Below are positions 53,358-61,833 of a stretch of 64,000 nt of DNA, in pieces. The stretch is from contig NZ_JAUSBV010000005.1 in NCBI RefSeq assembly GCF_030651915.1, positions 1,054,001-1,118,000 on the forward strand. The letters are read 5' to 3'. A model generated the notes under the pieces. That model saw nothing but the letters and a program-made list of their open reading frames with translations, was not told the origin of the DNA and searched no databases. Made by a program: the position numbers and the translations under genes. This DNA comes from Parvibaculum sp. Its GTDB lineage: Bacteria; Pseudomonadota; Alphaproteobacteria; Parvibaculales; Parvibaculaceae. Each line of letters opens with the position of its first letter. Within the stretch, counting starts at the first letter, position 1.

Positions 53358-53666
53358 TTAATGGACGCTGACCGGCTCCAGGTCGTATTGCCGGGCGCCG
53401 GCAAAAGCCGCGTCGCGGCTGTCGAGCACGGCCATGCGAATACCGTTGGCCGCATGCACCGCATAGAGGCGCGTATCGGCGGGCAGGTTCAGTTCGTCGC
53501 CGGCTTCGCCCTCGATCTCGCTCGCGCGCACTTCGCGCACATAGACGATGTTGGGCACGCCGACATTGGCGAACATTTCGGGCGTCAGGGCGCGGAAATC
53601 CTCCGTGCCCCAGCCGCTGACCGGTTCAATGTTCTCGGCCGCGTCGTTGTCCGTTTCGTTACGCAT
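53358..53666 (-). CDS. DUF1150 family protein
   Basis: A 102-residue cytosolic protein with the DUF1150 pattern (FRALTPEMFANVGVPNIVYVREVR, in part; LYAVHAANGIRMAVLDSRDAAFAGA). AGGAGTGAGTACC supports the ATG at 53666 over a GTG at 53675. In alphaproteobacteria this family commonly sits next to a small heat-shock gene, as here. Function unknown. Confidence 0.9.
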   Translation of the reverse strand: MRNETDNDAAENIEPVSGWGTEDFRALTPEMFANVGVPNIVYVREVRASEIEGEAGDELNLPADTRLYAVHAANGIRMAVLDSRDAAFAGARQYDLEPVSVH

Positions 53667-53713
53667 GGTACTCACTCCTTGTCCACCCTTCCTTCTTTAA
53701 CGAAGCAAAGGGA

Positions 53714-54184
53714 TTACTCCGTCGCGCCGGCGCGGCGCGTGTCCGGCACCGGACGCCCACCGGCCGCCGGCATCTCATCGACAATCTCGATCGTCTGAAC
53801 GGTCTTTTCCGGCGCCGGCCGTTCAAGATCGATTTTCAGCAGGCCATTTTCGAGCCGCGCGGTCCGCACCTTCATGCCGTCGGCCAGCACGAAGGCGCGC
53901 TGGAACTGGCGTGCGGCGATGCCGCGATGGAGATAGGTGCGGTCGTCCTCATCGCGCTGCCGCCCGCGAATGACGAGCTCGCTGTTCTCGACCGTGACCG
54001 ACAATTCGTCGCGCGAAAATCCGGCGACCGCCAGCGTGATCCGGAGTGCCGCGCCGGCCTCGGCCGCCAGTTGCTCGACATTGTAGGGCGGATAGCCGTC
54101 GGAGGCCTTGGCGGCCCGTTCGAGCAATCGTTCCATCTGCTCGAAGCCCAGCAGGAAGGGGCTGTTGAACTGGATCATGCGCAT
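53714..54184 (-). CDS. Hsp20/alpha-crystallin small heat-shock protein
   Basis: A 156-residue chaperone. The N-terminal arm is RMIQFNSPFLLGFEQMERLL. The alpha-crystallin domain (about residues 32-125; YNVEQLAAEAGAALRITLAVAGF, in part; VIRGRQRDEDDRTYLHRGIA; ENGLLKIDLERP) and a C-terminal tail follow. The ATG at 54184 is used; 54178 is also possible. An RpoH-like promoter and a hairpin over the ribosome-binding site suggest heat control. It holds unfolded proteins. Confidence 0.93.
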   Translation of the reverse strand: MRMIQFNSPFLLGFEQMERLLERAAKASDGYPPYNVEQLAAEAGAALRITLAVAGFSRDELSVTVENSELVIRGRQRDEDDRTYLHRGIAARQFQRAFVLADGMKVRTARLENGLLKIDLERPAPEKTVQTIEIVDEMPAAGGRPVPDTRRAGATE

Positions 54185-54189
54185 CGTCT

Positions 54190-54205
54190 CCAAAGCCCTG
54201 TTTGG
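54190..54205 (-). promoter_or_regulatory. hairpin that covers the hsp20 ribosome-binding site
   Basis: CCAAA-CAGGGC-TTTGG forms a 5-bp stem whose 3' arm overlaps the GGAG just before the ATG. It could act as a simple RNA thermometer. Inference. Confidence 0.35.
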
Positions 54206-54249
54206 CAAGCGACTTTGTTTCCGGCCCTTGTTCGGCACCGTTGCTTACT

Positions 54250-54278
54250 ATGTGGGGATTCGCGTTTTGCGTTGCAAG
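54250..54278 (-). promoter_or_regulatory. RpoH (sigma-32)-like promoter of hsp20
   Basis: On the minus strand CTTGCAA (54278-54272), 14 bp, CCCCACAT (54257-54250), close to the CTTGAA / CCCCAT heat-shock consensus. It would give a leader of about 60 nt. Confidence 0.55.
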
Positions 54279-54402
54279 AAGAGGGCTTGCCCTCGGGGCT
54301 GGCGGCCGTTGCGGCGGGGTTTTGTCCGGTTCTGCCTTGAAATCGCCCCATCGGCGGGTCATCGTCGCATTTACGGGCGGGGCAACGGCCGGAGGACAAT
54401 CG

Positions 54403-55026
54403 ATGTTCAAACTCGCCCCCCTTCCCTTTGCGAAAGACGCGCTTGAGCCGCATGTCTCGGTCGAGACGCTCGCCTGTCATTACGGCAAACACCACAAGGC
54501 CTATGTCGACAAGGTCAACGAACTGACAAAGGGCACCGACCTCGCCGATCTCGATCTCGTCGCGCTTATTCGCAAGGCGGCACGCGATACGACCCAAAAG
54601 ACCCTCTTCAACAATGCGGCGCAGGTCTGGAACCACGATTTCTACTGGCAGTCGCTGGCGCCCGATGGCGGCGGCGAGCCCGGCGGGGCCCTGGCCGAGC
54701 GGATCGAGCGCGACTTCGGCGGCTATGACAATTTCAGGAAAACATTCAGCGAGACGGCGGTCGGCCAGTTCGGTTCAGGCTATTGCTGGCTCGTCTGCGG
54801 CGCCGACGGCAAGCTGAAAATCCAGGCGACCGCCAACGCCGAAACGCCGATCGCCGATGGCAAGGACGTCCCGCTGCTGACAACGGATGTCTGGGAACAC
54901 GCCTATTATCTCGACTACCAGAACAGGCGCGCCGACTATCTCGACACCTTCCTCGATCATCTCGTCAACTGGGCGTTCGCCGAGGCAAACCTCGCCGCCG
55001 TCACCCGGCGCCAGGCGGCCGCGTAG
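54403..55026 (+). CDS. sodB: superoxide dismutase, Fe type
   Basis: A 207-residue SOD. Metal ligands are His26 (CHYGKHH), His78 (VWNHDFYW), Asp162 and His166 (DVWEHAYYLDY). Gln74 in NNAAQVWNH, in the N-domain, is the feature of Fe-type rather than Mn-type enzymes. No signal peptide, so cytosolic. GGAGGACAATCG precedes the ATG at 54403; a longer frame from 54202 was rejected. It removes superoxide. Confidence 0.95.
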   Translation: MFKLAPLPFAKDALEPHVSVETLACHYGKHHKAYVDKVNELTKGTDLADLDLVALIRKAARDTTQKTLFNNAAQVWNHDFYWQSLAPDGGGEPGGALAERIERDFGGYDNFRKTFSETAVGQFGSGYCWLVCGADGKLKIQATANAETPIADGKDVPLLTTDVWEHAYYLDYQNRRADYLDTFLDHLVNWAFAEANLAAVTRRQAAA

Positions 55027-55111
55027 GCGCGCCAAATCGGCGCTTGGTCGCCGCGCCCGCTTTTGACAGACTGTGCGCCGGTTGAACGCGGCAAAACAGG
55101 GGGCACGGGGC

Positions 55112-56572
55112 GTGGAGACGGAGACGATCGAGGCCGAGCGCGTCTCCTACAATCCGAAGGCCATTGTCGCGGGGCTTGCCGTATTCGCGCTGATGCTGGC
55201 CTTGCCGGCGCCCGAAGGCCTCTCGCCCGAAGGCTGGCGGCTGGCGGCGCTGGTCGCGCTGATGGCGATCTGGTGGGTCACCGAAGCGATCCCGGTCTAC
55301 GCGACCGGCCTCCTCCCGCTGGTCGGCTTTCCGCTCCTCGGAATCGCCAGTATCGGCACGGCGGCGGCGCCTTACGCCAACCCGATCATCTTTCTCTTTC
55401 TCGGCGGCTTTCTGATTGCCGCCGCCATGCAGGCGACCGGCCTGCATCAGCGCATTGCGCTGCATGTACTCGCCCGCACCGGCACCGGCTCGCGTCAGCT
55501 TGTCGGCGGTTTCATGCTGACCGCCGCATTTCTCTCGATGTGGGTCTCGAACACGGCAACCGCCGTGATGATGGTGCCGATTGCGATGTCGGTCATTGCC
55601 ATCACGGTTGCCGATGACGGCGTTCATGCGCCGCGCGGCGGTCTCGATGTGGCGCTGCTGCTGGCGGTTGCCTATGGCGCCAGCATCGGCGGCATCGCCA
55701 CCCTTATCGGCACGCCGCCCAACGCCTTTCTGGCCGGCTACATGGCGCAGGAATACGGCCTCGAAATCGGCTTTGCGCAATGGATGCTCTTCGCGCTGCC
55801 GCTGTCGCTGGTGATGCTCGCCTGCTGCTGGCTGGTGCTGACGCGGCTTGCCTTTCGTCTCGACGGGCGGCCGATCGCAGGCGTCGCGGCGACGCTCGGC
55901 CGGGCGCTTGACGGTCTCGGGCCGATCCGGCGACCGGAAAAGACCGTTGCCGCCGTCTTCTTCTGCGCCGCCGCCGCCTGGATCGCTCAACCGCTGATCG
56001 CCACCGTCATTCCCGATCTCTCCGACACCGTGATCGCGATGCTGGCGGCGCTGGCGCTTTTCGTCATCCCGGCGGGCGGCGGCAAGCCGGCGCTCAACTG
56101 GGAGCATGCGAGCCGTGTGCCTTACGGCTTGCTGCTGCTGTTCGGCGGCGGCTTGAGCCTTGCCGCCGCTTTCGGCTCGACGGGGCTGGCGCTCTGGCTC
56201 GCCGGCGGTCTGGGCGCGGCGGCGGGTCTGCCGGCGATCCTCGTCATCCTGCTGATCGTCGCCACCATCGTCTTCCTGACCGAACTCACCAGCAACATCG
56301 CGACGACGGCGGCGATGGTGCCGCTGCTTGCCGGCGTCGCCGTCGGCGCCGGCATCCATCCGCTTCTTCTCACCGCGCCGGCGGCGCTGGCCGCCAGCTG
56401 CGCCTTCATGCTGCCGGTCGCCACCCCGCCCAACGCCGTCATCTTCGGCGCCGGCCATGTCACGATCCCGCAAATGGCCAAAGCCGGCATCTGGCTCAAC
56501 ATGTTCGCCATTATCGTCGTGACGCTGATGGCCTATGCGCTGCTGGGTCTCGCGTTTCCGCTGGTGGGGTGA
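55112..56572 (+). CDS. SLC13/DASS family sodium-coupled anion permease
   Basis: A polytopic permease of about 486 residues. The two family SNT motifs are visible: SNTATAVMMVP (first half) and TSNIATTAAMVP (second half), each in a helical hairpin. It also has the conserved TPPNA (twice), indicating the inverted repeat. About eleven membrane helices. Substrate (dicarboxylate or sulfate) is not predictable. The start is unsure: GTG at 55112 has GGGGG upstream, while GTG at 55073 gives 499 residues. Confidence 0.9.
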   Translation: METETIEAERVSYNPKAIVAGLAVFALMLALPAPEGLSPEGWRLAALVALMAIWWVTEAIPVYATGLLPLVGFPLLGIASIGTAAAPYANPIIFLFLGGFLIAAAMQATGLHQRIALHVLARTGTGSRQLVGGFMLTAAFLSMWVSNTATAVMMVPIAMSVIAITVADDGVHAPRGGLDVALLLAVAYGASIGGIATLIGTPPNAFLAGYMAQEYGLEIGFAQWMLFALPLSLVMLACCWLVLTRLAFRLDGRPIAGVAATLGRALDGLGPIRRPEKTVAAVFFCAAAAWIAQPLIATVIPDLSDTVIAMLAALALFVIPAGGGKPALNWEHASRVPYGLLLLFGGGLSLAAAFGSTGLALWLAGGLGAAAGLPAILVILLIVATIVFLTELTSNIATTAAMVPLLAGVAVGAGIHPLLLTAPAALAASCAFMLPVATPPNAVIFGAGHVTIPQMAKAGIWLNMFAIIVVTLMAYALLGLAFPLVG

Positions 56573-56575
56573 GGC

Positions 56576-57625
56576 CTACTTCCACCCGGCGCGGTCGAAG
56601 ATGCGCACCGCTTCGGGCTGGTTGCGGCCAAGCGCGCTGGCGTTCAGCGCGTCTTCCCTGAAATCGCCGAAACCGGTGACCGGACTGTCGATGACGACGC
56701 CGGGTACGGCCGCATATTCATGGTTCTGTTCGCTGAAGGCGCGCTGCGCCCAGTCGTCGGTCAGGAATTCGATGAAGCGGACCGCGTTGGCGCGGTTGGG
56801 CGCATGTTTCAGCACGCCGGCGCCACTGATATTGACATGCGTGCCATTGCCCTGCTGATCGGGGAATACAAGACCGACCGCTTCAGCAACCGCGCGGTCC
56901 TCAGCTTTGTCCGATCCCATCAGGCGGCCGACATAATAGGTGTTGACCAGCGAGATGCGGCATTCGCCGGCGGCAACCGCCTGGATATTGCCCGTGTCGT
57001 TGCCCTGCGGCTGCCGTGCGAAATTGGCGACCACGCCGCGGGTCCAGTTTTCGGCTTCTTCCGTTCCCTGATGTTCGATGATCGCGGCCAGCAGCGACAG
57101 GTTGTAGATATTCGACGAGGAGCGCATGCAGATCTCGCCCTTGTGCGACGGGTCGGCGAGATCGGCATAGGTTTCAAGCTTTTCGGGGCGACCCTTCGCC
57201 TTGTTGTAGATGACGATGCGGGCGCGCTTCGACAGGCCGAACCACAACTCATCCGGATGACGCAGATGTTCGGGAATGCGCGTCTGCAGAATTTCGGATG
57301 CCACCGGTTGAAAGAGCCCCTTCTCCTCGGCGCGCCACAGCCGCCCGGCATCGACGGTGATCAGCAGGTCGGCGGGGCTCTGCGTACCTTCGCGTTCGAT
57401 GCGCGCGATCAGCTCGTCGCTGTCGCCTTCGATCAGGTTGATCGCAATGCCCGTCTCTTCGGTGAACTTGTCGTAGAGCGCCAGGTCGGTGTCGTAGTGG
57501 CGTGCCGAATAGATATTCAGCGTTGCGCTGGCCGATACCGCGTTTCGGTCGGTGCCCATTTGCGTGCCAACGATGAGCGCGATGGCGAGACCGAGGATAA
57601 GTATGCCGGCATAGAGACGTGACAT
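56576..57625 (-). CDS. ferric iron ABC transporter substrate-binding protein (FutA/AfuA type)
   Basis: A 349-residue binding protein of family SBP1/FbpA. The N-terminal segment RLYAGILILGLAIALIVGTQ is a signal peptide or anchor. TLNIYSARHYDTDLALYDKF is the typical mature start with the ligand Tyr, and RISLVNTYYVGRLMGSD gives the Tyr pair that holds Fe(III). It delivers iron to the permease encoded at 58888. The promoter region carries PhoB-like and Fur-like sites. It is downstream of the ATPase gene on the same strand. Confidence 0.9.
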   Translation of the reverse strand: MSRLYAGILILGLAIALIVGTQMGTDRNAVSASATLNIYSARHYDTDLALYDKFTEETGIAINLIEGDSDELIARIEREGTQSPADLLITVDAGRLWRAEEKGLFQPVASEILQTRIPEHLRHPDELWFGLSKRARIVIYNKAKGRPEKLETYADLADPSHKGEICMRSSSNIYNLSLLAAIIEHQGTEEAENWTRGVVANFARQPQGNDTGNIQAVAAGECRISLVNTYYVGRLMGSDKAEDRAVAEAVGLVFPDQQGNGTHVNISGAGVLKHAPNRANAVRFIEFLTDDWAQRAFSEQNHEYAAVPGVVIDSPVTGFGDFREDALNASALGRNQPEAVRIFDRAGWK

Positions 57626-57672
57626 GGATGTTCCCGGGTTCGAGGAGGAGGATTCGGCGTCTGGATTAACTT

Positions 57673-57691
57673 GATAACGACTATCATTCGC
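57673..57691. promoter_or_regulatory. Fur-like box over the -10 of the ferric binding protein gene
   Basis: GATAACGACTATCATTCGC matches most positions of the classical GATAATGATAATCATTATC. It overlaps a GATAGT -10-like hexamer (57685-57680, minus) and lies 48-66 nt before the gene. Alphaproteobacteria often use RirA or Irr, so the regulator is uncertain. Confidence 0.45.
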
Positions 57692-57702
57692 GCCGCCACC
57701 TC

Positions 57703-57736
57703 GTCATGTGACAGATTTATGACAGTTTTGTGACAG
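57703..57736 (-). promoter_or_regulatory. triple PhoB-type (Pho box) repeat
   Basis: On the minus strand three CTGTCA hexamers (57736, 57725, 57714 as first bases) are spaced exactly 11 bp apart and joined by A/T-rich 5-mers: CTGTCACAAAA, CTGTCATAAAT, CTGTCACATGA. This is the structure of PhoB binding sites. The last overlaps the presumed -35, 17 bp before GATAGT. Confidence 0.65.
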
Positions 57737-57747
57737 AGGGGGTGTTT

Positions 57748-58794
57748 TCAGGTTTTGGCAGCGAAGATGAAGCTGCCTTGCGGCTCGAAGTGAACGGCCG
57801 CCGAGGCGCCGATTTTCAACCCGCCGAGGTCGGGCACACGGGCGCGCAACGGTTCGGTGGCGGGCGCGCCGGTGGCCGAGAGCAGCACCAGCCAGTCCCG
57901 CCCGAGAAACCGCAAGTCACTGATTGTGAACGTGTTTTCGTCGCCGTTTGCCGGTGCGAGGCGGACCGCTTCGGGGCGCATGATCACCTCCACGGCGGCG
58001 CCGTCGCGGTAGTCCGGCGCCGGCAGCGGCCCATAGGCGGTCACCGCATGGCCGCCCGACACGGTCGCCGGAAAGCGCTGCGCCTCGCCGAAAAGCGAGG
58101 CCACGAGGGCACTTGCGGGATGTGCATAGAGTTCGGCGGGCGTCGCGCATTGGGCAATGCGGCCGGCCTCCATCACCGCGATCCGGTCGGCGATTTCCAT
58201 CGCTTCCATGGGGTCGTGCGTGACGACAAGCGTAATAACGCCAGCGCTTTTCAGCGCCCGGCGTGCGTCCTCGCGCAGAGCGCGGCGGCGCGTCACGTCG
58301 ACGCTCGCAAAGGGTTCGTCGAGCAGCATCGCCGCCGGTTCCGGCGCCAGCGCGCGGGCCAGCGCCACGCGTTGCTGCTGGCCGCCCGACAGGGTGTGCG
58401 GGTAGCGCGGCTCGAAGCCCGAAAGTCCAACAGCGGCAAGCCTTTGGGCGATGATGCGGGCCTGCTCGTCCTTCGGGCGACGGTTGATGCCGAAGGCGAT
58501 ATTCTCGGCCACGGTCAGATGCGGAAAGAGCGCGTTGTCCTGAAAAACCATGCCAAACGGCCGTTTTTCAGGCGGCAGCGCGCGGCCCGGCATTGCCAGC
58601 ATGGCGCCGTCGAGATCGATCGATCCCTCCTGCAGCACCTCCAGTCCGGCCGCCAGTCGCAACAGCGTCGTCTTGCCGCTGCCCGACGGTCCCAACAGGC
58701 AAAGAATCTCGCCCGCCCGCGCCTCCAGCGAGACGCCGGACAGCACCTGAAGGTCGCCATATCTGTGTCCGACATTGCGGAACGCCAGCGTCAT
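57748..58794 (-). CDS. ferric iron ABC transporter ATP-binding protein (FbpC type)
   Basis: A 348-residue ABC ATPase. Walker A GPSGSGKTT is near residue 36, Q-loop FGMVFQDNALFPHLTV, signature LSGGQQQRVALARAL, Walker B AMLLDEPFAS. A C-terminal TOBE-type domain (about residues 265-345; AVEVIMRPEAVRL) is typical of FbpC/spermidine-type importers. The ATG at 58794 is the family start. It is divergent from the permease gene and is followed by the binding protein gene. Confidence 0.9.
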   Translation of the reverse strand: MTLAFRNVGHRYGDLQVLSGVSLEARAGEILCLLGPSGSGKTTLLRLAAGLEVLQEGSIDLDGAMLAMPGRALPPEKRPFGMVFQDNALFPHLTVAENIAFGINRRPKDEQARIIAQRLAAVGLSGFEPRYPHTLSGGQQQRVALARALAPEPAAMLLDEPFASVDVTRRRALREDARRALKSAGVITLVVTHDPMEAMEIADRIAVMEAGRIAQCATPAELYAHPASALVASLFGEAQRFPATVSGGHAVTAYGPLPAPDYRDGAAVEVIMRPEAVRLAPANGDENTFTISDLRFLGRDWLVLLSATGAPATEPLRARVPDLGGLKIGASAAVHFEPQGSFIFAAKT

Positions 58795-58841
58795 CCTTGC
58801 CTCATCCGGCCTTTTCCCTCGGAAACTCTTGCAAATGCGTA

Positions 58842-58856
58842 GCAAAATTACTTTGC
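58842..58856. promoter_or_regulatory. palindrome in the divergent iron-transporter promoter region
   Basis: GCAAA-ATTAC-TTTGC is a 5-5-5 dyad in the 93-nt gap between the ATPase and permease genes. A further TTGCAAATGCG lies just before. Possible operator. Confidence 0.35.
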
Positions 58857-58887
58857 CGCAGAGAGCGGTATTTGTCACAAAGGCGGC

Positions 58888-60606
58888 ATGTCAGTCACGG
58901 AAAAATTTCGGATTCCCGGTGGGACAGGAAGCCGCGCCGCCTCGGGCTGGACGCTGGCGGCGCTCGCCGTCGCGCTGGTGCTGCTGGCGCCGTCGCTGAC
59001 AGTGCTGGCGAGCCTGGCGCTGCCAGCCAGCGAGAACTGGGCACATTTACGCGCAACCGTGCTGCCGGGCTATGTGGCGAATACGCTCTGGCTGATGGCG
59101 CTGGTCGCACTGATGGCCGGAACAATCGGCGTCGGCACCGCATGGCTCGTCGTCTCGACGCGCTTTCCGGGTCAACGCCTGTTCAATTGGGCGCTGGTGC
59201 TGCCGCTGGCGGCGCCCGCCTACATCGTCGCCTATGTCTATACCGATCTACTGGCCTTTGCCGGACCGGTGCAGACGGCCTTGCGGGCGCTGACCGGCTG
59301 GAGCGGCGGCGAATACAGCTTTCCCAACATTCGTTCGCTGCCGGGCGCAGCGATCGTGCTGAGTCTCGTGCTCTATCCTTATGTCTATTTGCTGGCGCGA
59401 ACGGCTTTTCAGCGGCAATCGGCGGCACTTTTCGAAGCGGCACGCATGCTCGGCGCGCGGCCGTGGCGCGCCTTCATCCGCGTCGCGCTGCCTTGCGCGC
59501 GTCCGGCGATCGCGGGCGGCCTCGCGCTTGCGCTGATGGAAACAATTTCCGATTTCGGCGTCGTCGATTATTTCGCCGTGCCGACGCTGACGACCGGCAT
59601 TTTCCGTACCTGGTTCAGCCTTGGCGATGCGCTGGCTGCGGCACAAATCGCCGCCTGGCTGTTTCTTTTCGCACTGGCGCTGGTGACGATCGAAATGATC
59701 AGCCGTCGCGGCCGTGTCGCCAATCCGCTGTCGCGCGACATGGCGGCGCGGCCGGTGACGCTGAAGGGGGGGCGGGCGCTTGTCGCCATGCTGGCCTGCG
59801 CGCTGCCGGTGCTGCTCGGCTTCGTCGTTCCCGCCATTGTGCTTCTGCGCTATGCGCTGATCGAAGGCGATCCGCTGGTGGGGCGGAATTTTCTCGACTT
59901 CGCCTCGAATAGTCTTTTTGTCGCCGGCATCGCCGCAGCACTTGCGACCGGGCTGGCGCTGTTGCTCGCCTATGGCGAGCGCCTTCATCCGACGCCCTTC
60001 AATCGTATTTCGATCCGTCTCGCGACGCTCGGCTATGCGCTTCCAGGTGCGATGATCGCCATCGGCATCCTGACGCTGACGACCGATATCGACCGCGCAC
60101 TGGCCGGCTTTGCCGAGACGCATCTCGGCTTTTCGCCGGGCCTGCTGATCACCGGCTCGGTGGCGGGCCTTGTCTTTGCCTATGTCGCGCGCTTTCTGAC
60201 CGCCGCTTTCAATGCCTGTCACAGCGGCCTTGAAAAGATCCATCCCTCGCTCGACGCCGCCGGGCGCAGCCTCGGCGCCTCGCCCAGTCGCGTTCTTGGC
60301 GCCATCCACATTCCGCTGTTACGCGGTGCGCTGGCAAGTGCCGCCTTGCTTGTCTTCATCGACGTGATGAAGGAACTGCCGGCGACGCTGCTGCTGCGTC
60401 CCTTCAACTTCGAAACGCTCGCCACGCGTACCTACCGGCTTGCGTCCGACGAGCGCCTCGCCGAGGCCTCGACAGCGGCGCTGACCATCGTCGCACTCGG
60501 CCTCATTCCGACGATCCTGCTCAGCCTGTCGATCGCGCGATCCGGCATCCGGCCGCCCGCGCCGCCGGCAATGACCGAGTCCGCACACGCAAATGTGACG
60601 CCTTGA
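58888..60606 (+). CDS. ferric iron ABC transporter permease (FbpB type, two fused domains)
   Basis: A 572-residue permease with two permease halves, as typical for FbpB/SfuB. Each has an EAA-like loop (ALFEAARMLGARPWRAFIRV in the first half, LDAAGRSLGASPSRVLGAIHI in the second). About twelve membrane helices. AAAGGCGGC precedes the ATG. It makes the pore for iron import with the ATPase encoded divergently and the binding protein. Confidence 0.9.
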   Translation: MSVTEKFRIPGGTGSRAASGWTLAALAVALVLLAPSLTVLASLALPASENWAHLRATVLPGYVANTLWLMALVALMAGTIGVGTAWLVVSTRFPGQRLFNWALVLPLAAPAYIVAYVYTDLLAFAGPVQTALRALTGWSGGEYSFPNIRSLPGAAIVLSLVLYPYVYLLARTAFQRQSAALFEAARMLGARPWRAFIRVALPCARPAIAGGLALALMETISDFGVVDYFAVPTLTTGIFRTWFSLGDALAAAQIAAWLFLFALALVTIEMISRRGRVANPLSRDMAARPVTLKGGRALVAMLACALPVLLGFVVPAIVLLRYALIEGDPLVGRNFLDFASNSLFVAGIAAALATGLALLLAYGERLHPTPFNRISIRLATLGYALPGAMIAIGILTLTTDIDRALAGFAETHLGFSPGLLITGSVAGLVFAYVARFLTAAFNACHSGLEKIHPSLDAAGRSLGASPSRVLGAIHIPLLRGALASAALLVFIDVMKELPATLLLRPFNFETLATRTYRLASDERLAEASTAALTIVALGLIPTILLSLSIARSGIRPPAPPAMTESAHANVTP

Positions 60607-60691
60607 GCCGTCCACGCGGCGCACAAAAGGCCGGTGCTGCTTGAAATCGCCTCCCCATCGGCCAAACTCGAACTCCGTGTCATAATTTGGC

Positions 60692-60713
60692 CGGATGATT
60701 GCACCATCATCCG
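60692..60713. promoter_or_regulatory. 22-bp dyad upstream of the RND operon
   Basis: CGGATGAT-TGCACC-ATCATCCG is a perfect 8-bp inverted repeat around 6 nt, 31 nt before the adaptor gene. CATAAT lies at 60681-60686 and could be the -10. TetR/MarR-type operators have this size. No cognate regulator gene is adjacent. Confidence 0.5.
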
Positions 60714-60743
60714 AGTCTTTGCTTGTCCCGAGTTGGAGCCTGC

Positions 60744-61817
60744 ATGCGCCTGTCGACGCCACACGCCACGATTCTCGCTCTTCTGTTGCTGCCCGCGAGC
60801 CTTTCGGTCGTCCATGCGCAGGAGCGGGCGCAGAACGTGATCGTCGCACCGGCTGTCATCGACCGATTTGTCGATCAGGTCGAGGCGCTCGGCACCACCT
60901 TTGCCAATGAAAGCGTCACGATCACTGCCAATGTATCGGACAGGGTGGTGGAGATTCTTTTCGAAGATGGGCAACAGGTCGAGCAGGACCAGATTCTGGT
61001 GCTGCTCCGGCGCGACGAACAGCGCGCGGAGCTGGAAGCGGCGGAAGCGGTTCTCGCCGAGCGGCGGACTGCCTATAACCGCGCCAGCGAACTCGAGCGG
61101 CGGCAATATACGGCGACAGCCCAGCTTGAGGAACGGCGGGCGGCGCTGCGCCAGGCAGAGGCCAATCGCGACGGTGCAAAGGCACGTCTCGATGACCGCG
61201 AGATCCGCGCGCCTTTCGAGGGCGTGGTGGGCTTGCGCAACATCAGCCCCGGCACACTCGTGACGCCCGGTAGCGTCATCACGTCGCTCGACGATCTCGA
61301 TCCGATCAAGCTCGATTTCACGGTGCCCGCCGCCTATCTCGCCAATATCCAGCCCGGACTGGCGATTGTCGCGACGACGACGGCACTGCCGGGAAAGGAA
61401 TTTCGTGGCACCGTTCGCAGCGTCGCCACCCAGGTCGATCGTGTCACACGTTCGATCACGGCACGTGCCCTCATCGCCAATGAGGACCACGCGCTGAAGC
61501 CAGGCCTGCTGATGACGGTGCGGCTTCTTAAAAATCCGCGCGACGCGATCGTGATCCCGGAAGAAGCGCTGGTGCCGTCGGGCACACAGAACTTCGTCTT
61601 CGTCATTGACCGCGCCAGCAACAAGGCCGAGCGGCGCGAAATCGAAACCGGCGGGCGGCGGCCCGGCGCCGTTGAAGTGGCGAGCGGTCTCAAGCGTGGC
61701 GAGCTCGTTGTCACGCATGGCACGATGCAGGTGCGCGACGGGATGACCGTCAACATCGTCAATGAGGAAACGCCGGAACAGACGCTCGGGCGCCTCGGCG
61801 CGACGGTCGTTCAGTAG
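60744..61817 (+). CDS. RND efflux pump periplasmic adaptor (membrane fusion) protein
   Basis: A 357-residue membrane fusion protein. The signal peptide ends SVVHAQE (about residue 26). The lipoyl halves (ITANVSDRVVEILFEDGQQVEQDQIL, in part; APFEGVVGLRNISPGTLVTPG) flank a short coiled-coil hairpin (about residues 85-150), then come beta-barrel and membrane-proximal domains. GGAGCC lies upstream of the ATG at 60744. It links the RND pump to an outer-membrane channel that is not encoded here. Confidence 0.93.
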   Translation: MRLSTPHATILALLLLPASLSVVHAQERAQNVIVAPAVIDRFVDQVEALGTTFANESVTITANVSDRVVEILFEDGQQVEQDQILVLLRRDEQRAELEAAEAVLAERRTAYNRASELERRQYTATAQLEERRAALRQAEANRDGAKARLDDREIRAPFEGVVGLRNISPGTLVTPGSVITSLDDLDPIKLDFTVPAAYLANIQPGLAIVATTTALPGKEFRGTVRSVATQVDRVTRSITARALIANEDHALKPGLLMTVRLLKNPRDAIVIPEEALVPSGTQNFVFVIDRASNKAERREIETGGRRPGAVEVASGLKRGELVVTHGTMQVRDGMTVNIVNEETPEQTLGRLGATVVQ

Positions 61818-61833
61818 GACGCGAGGGGGAGCC

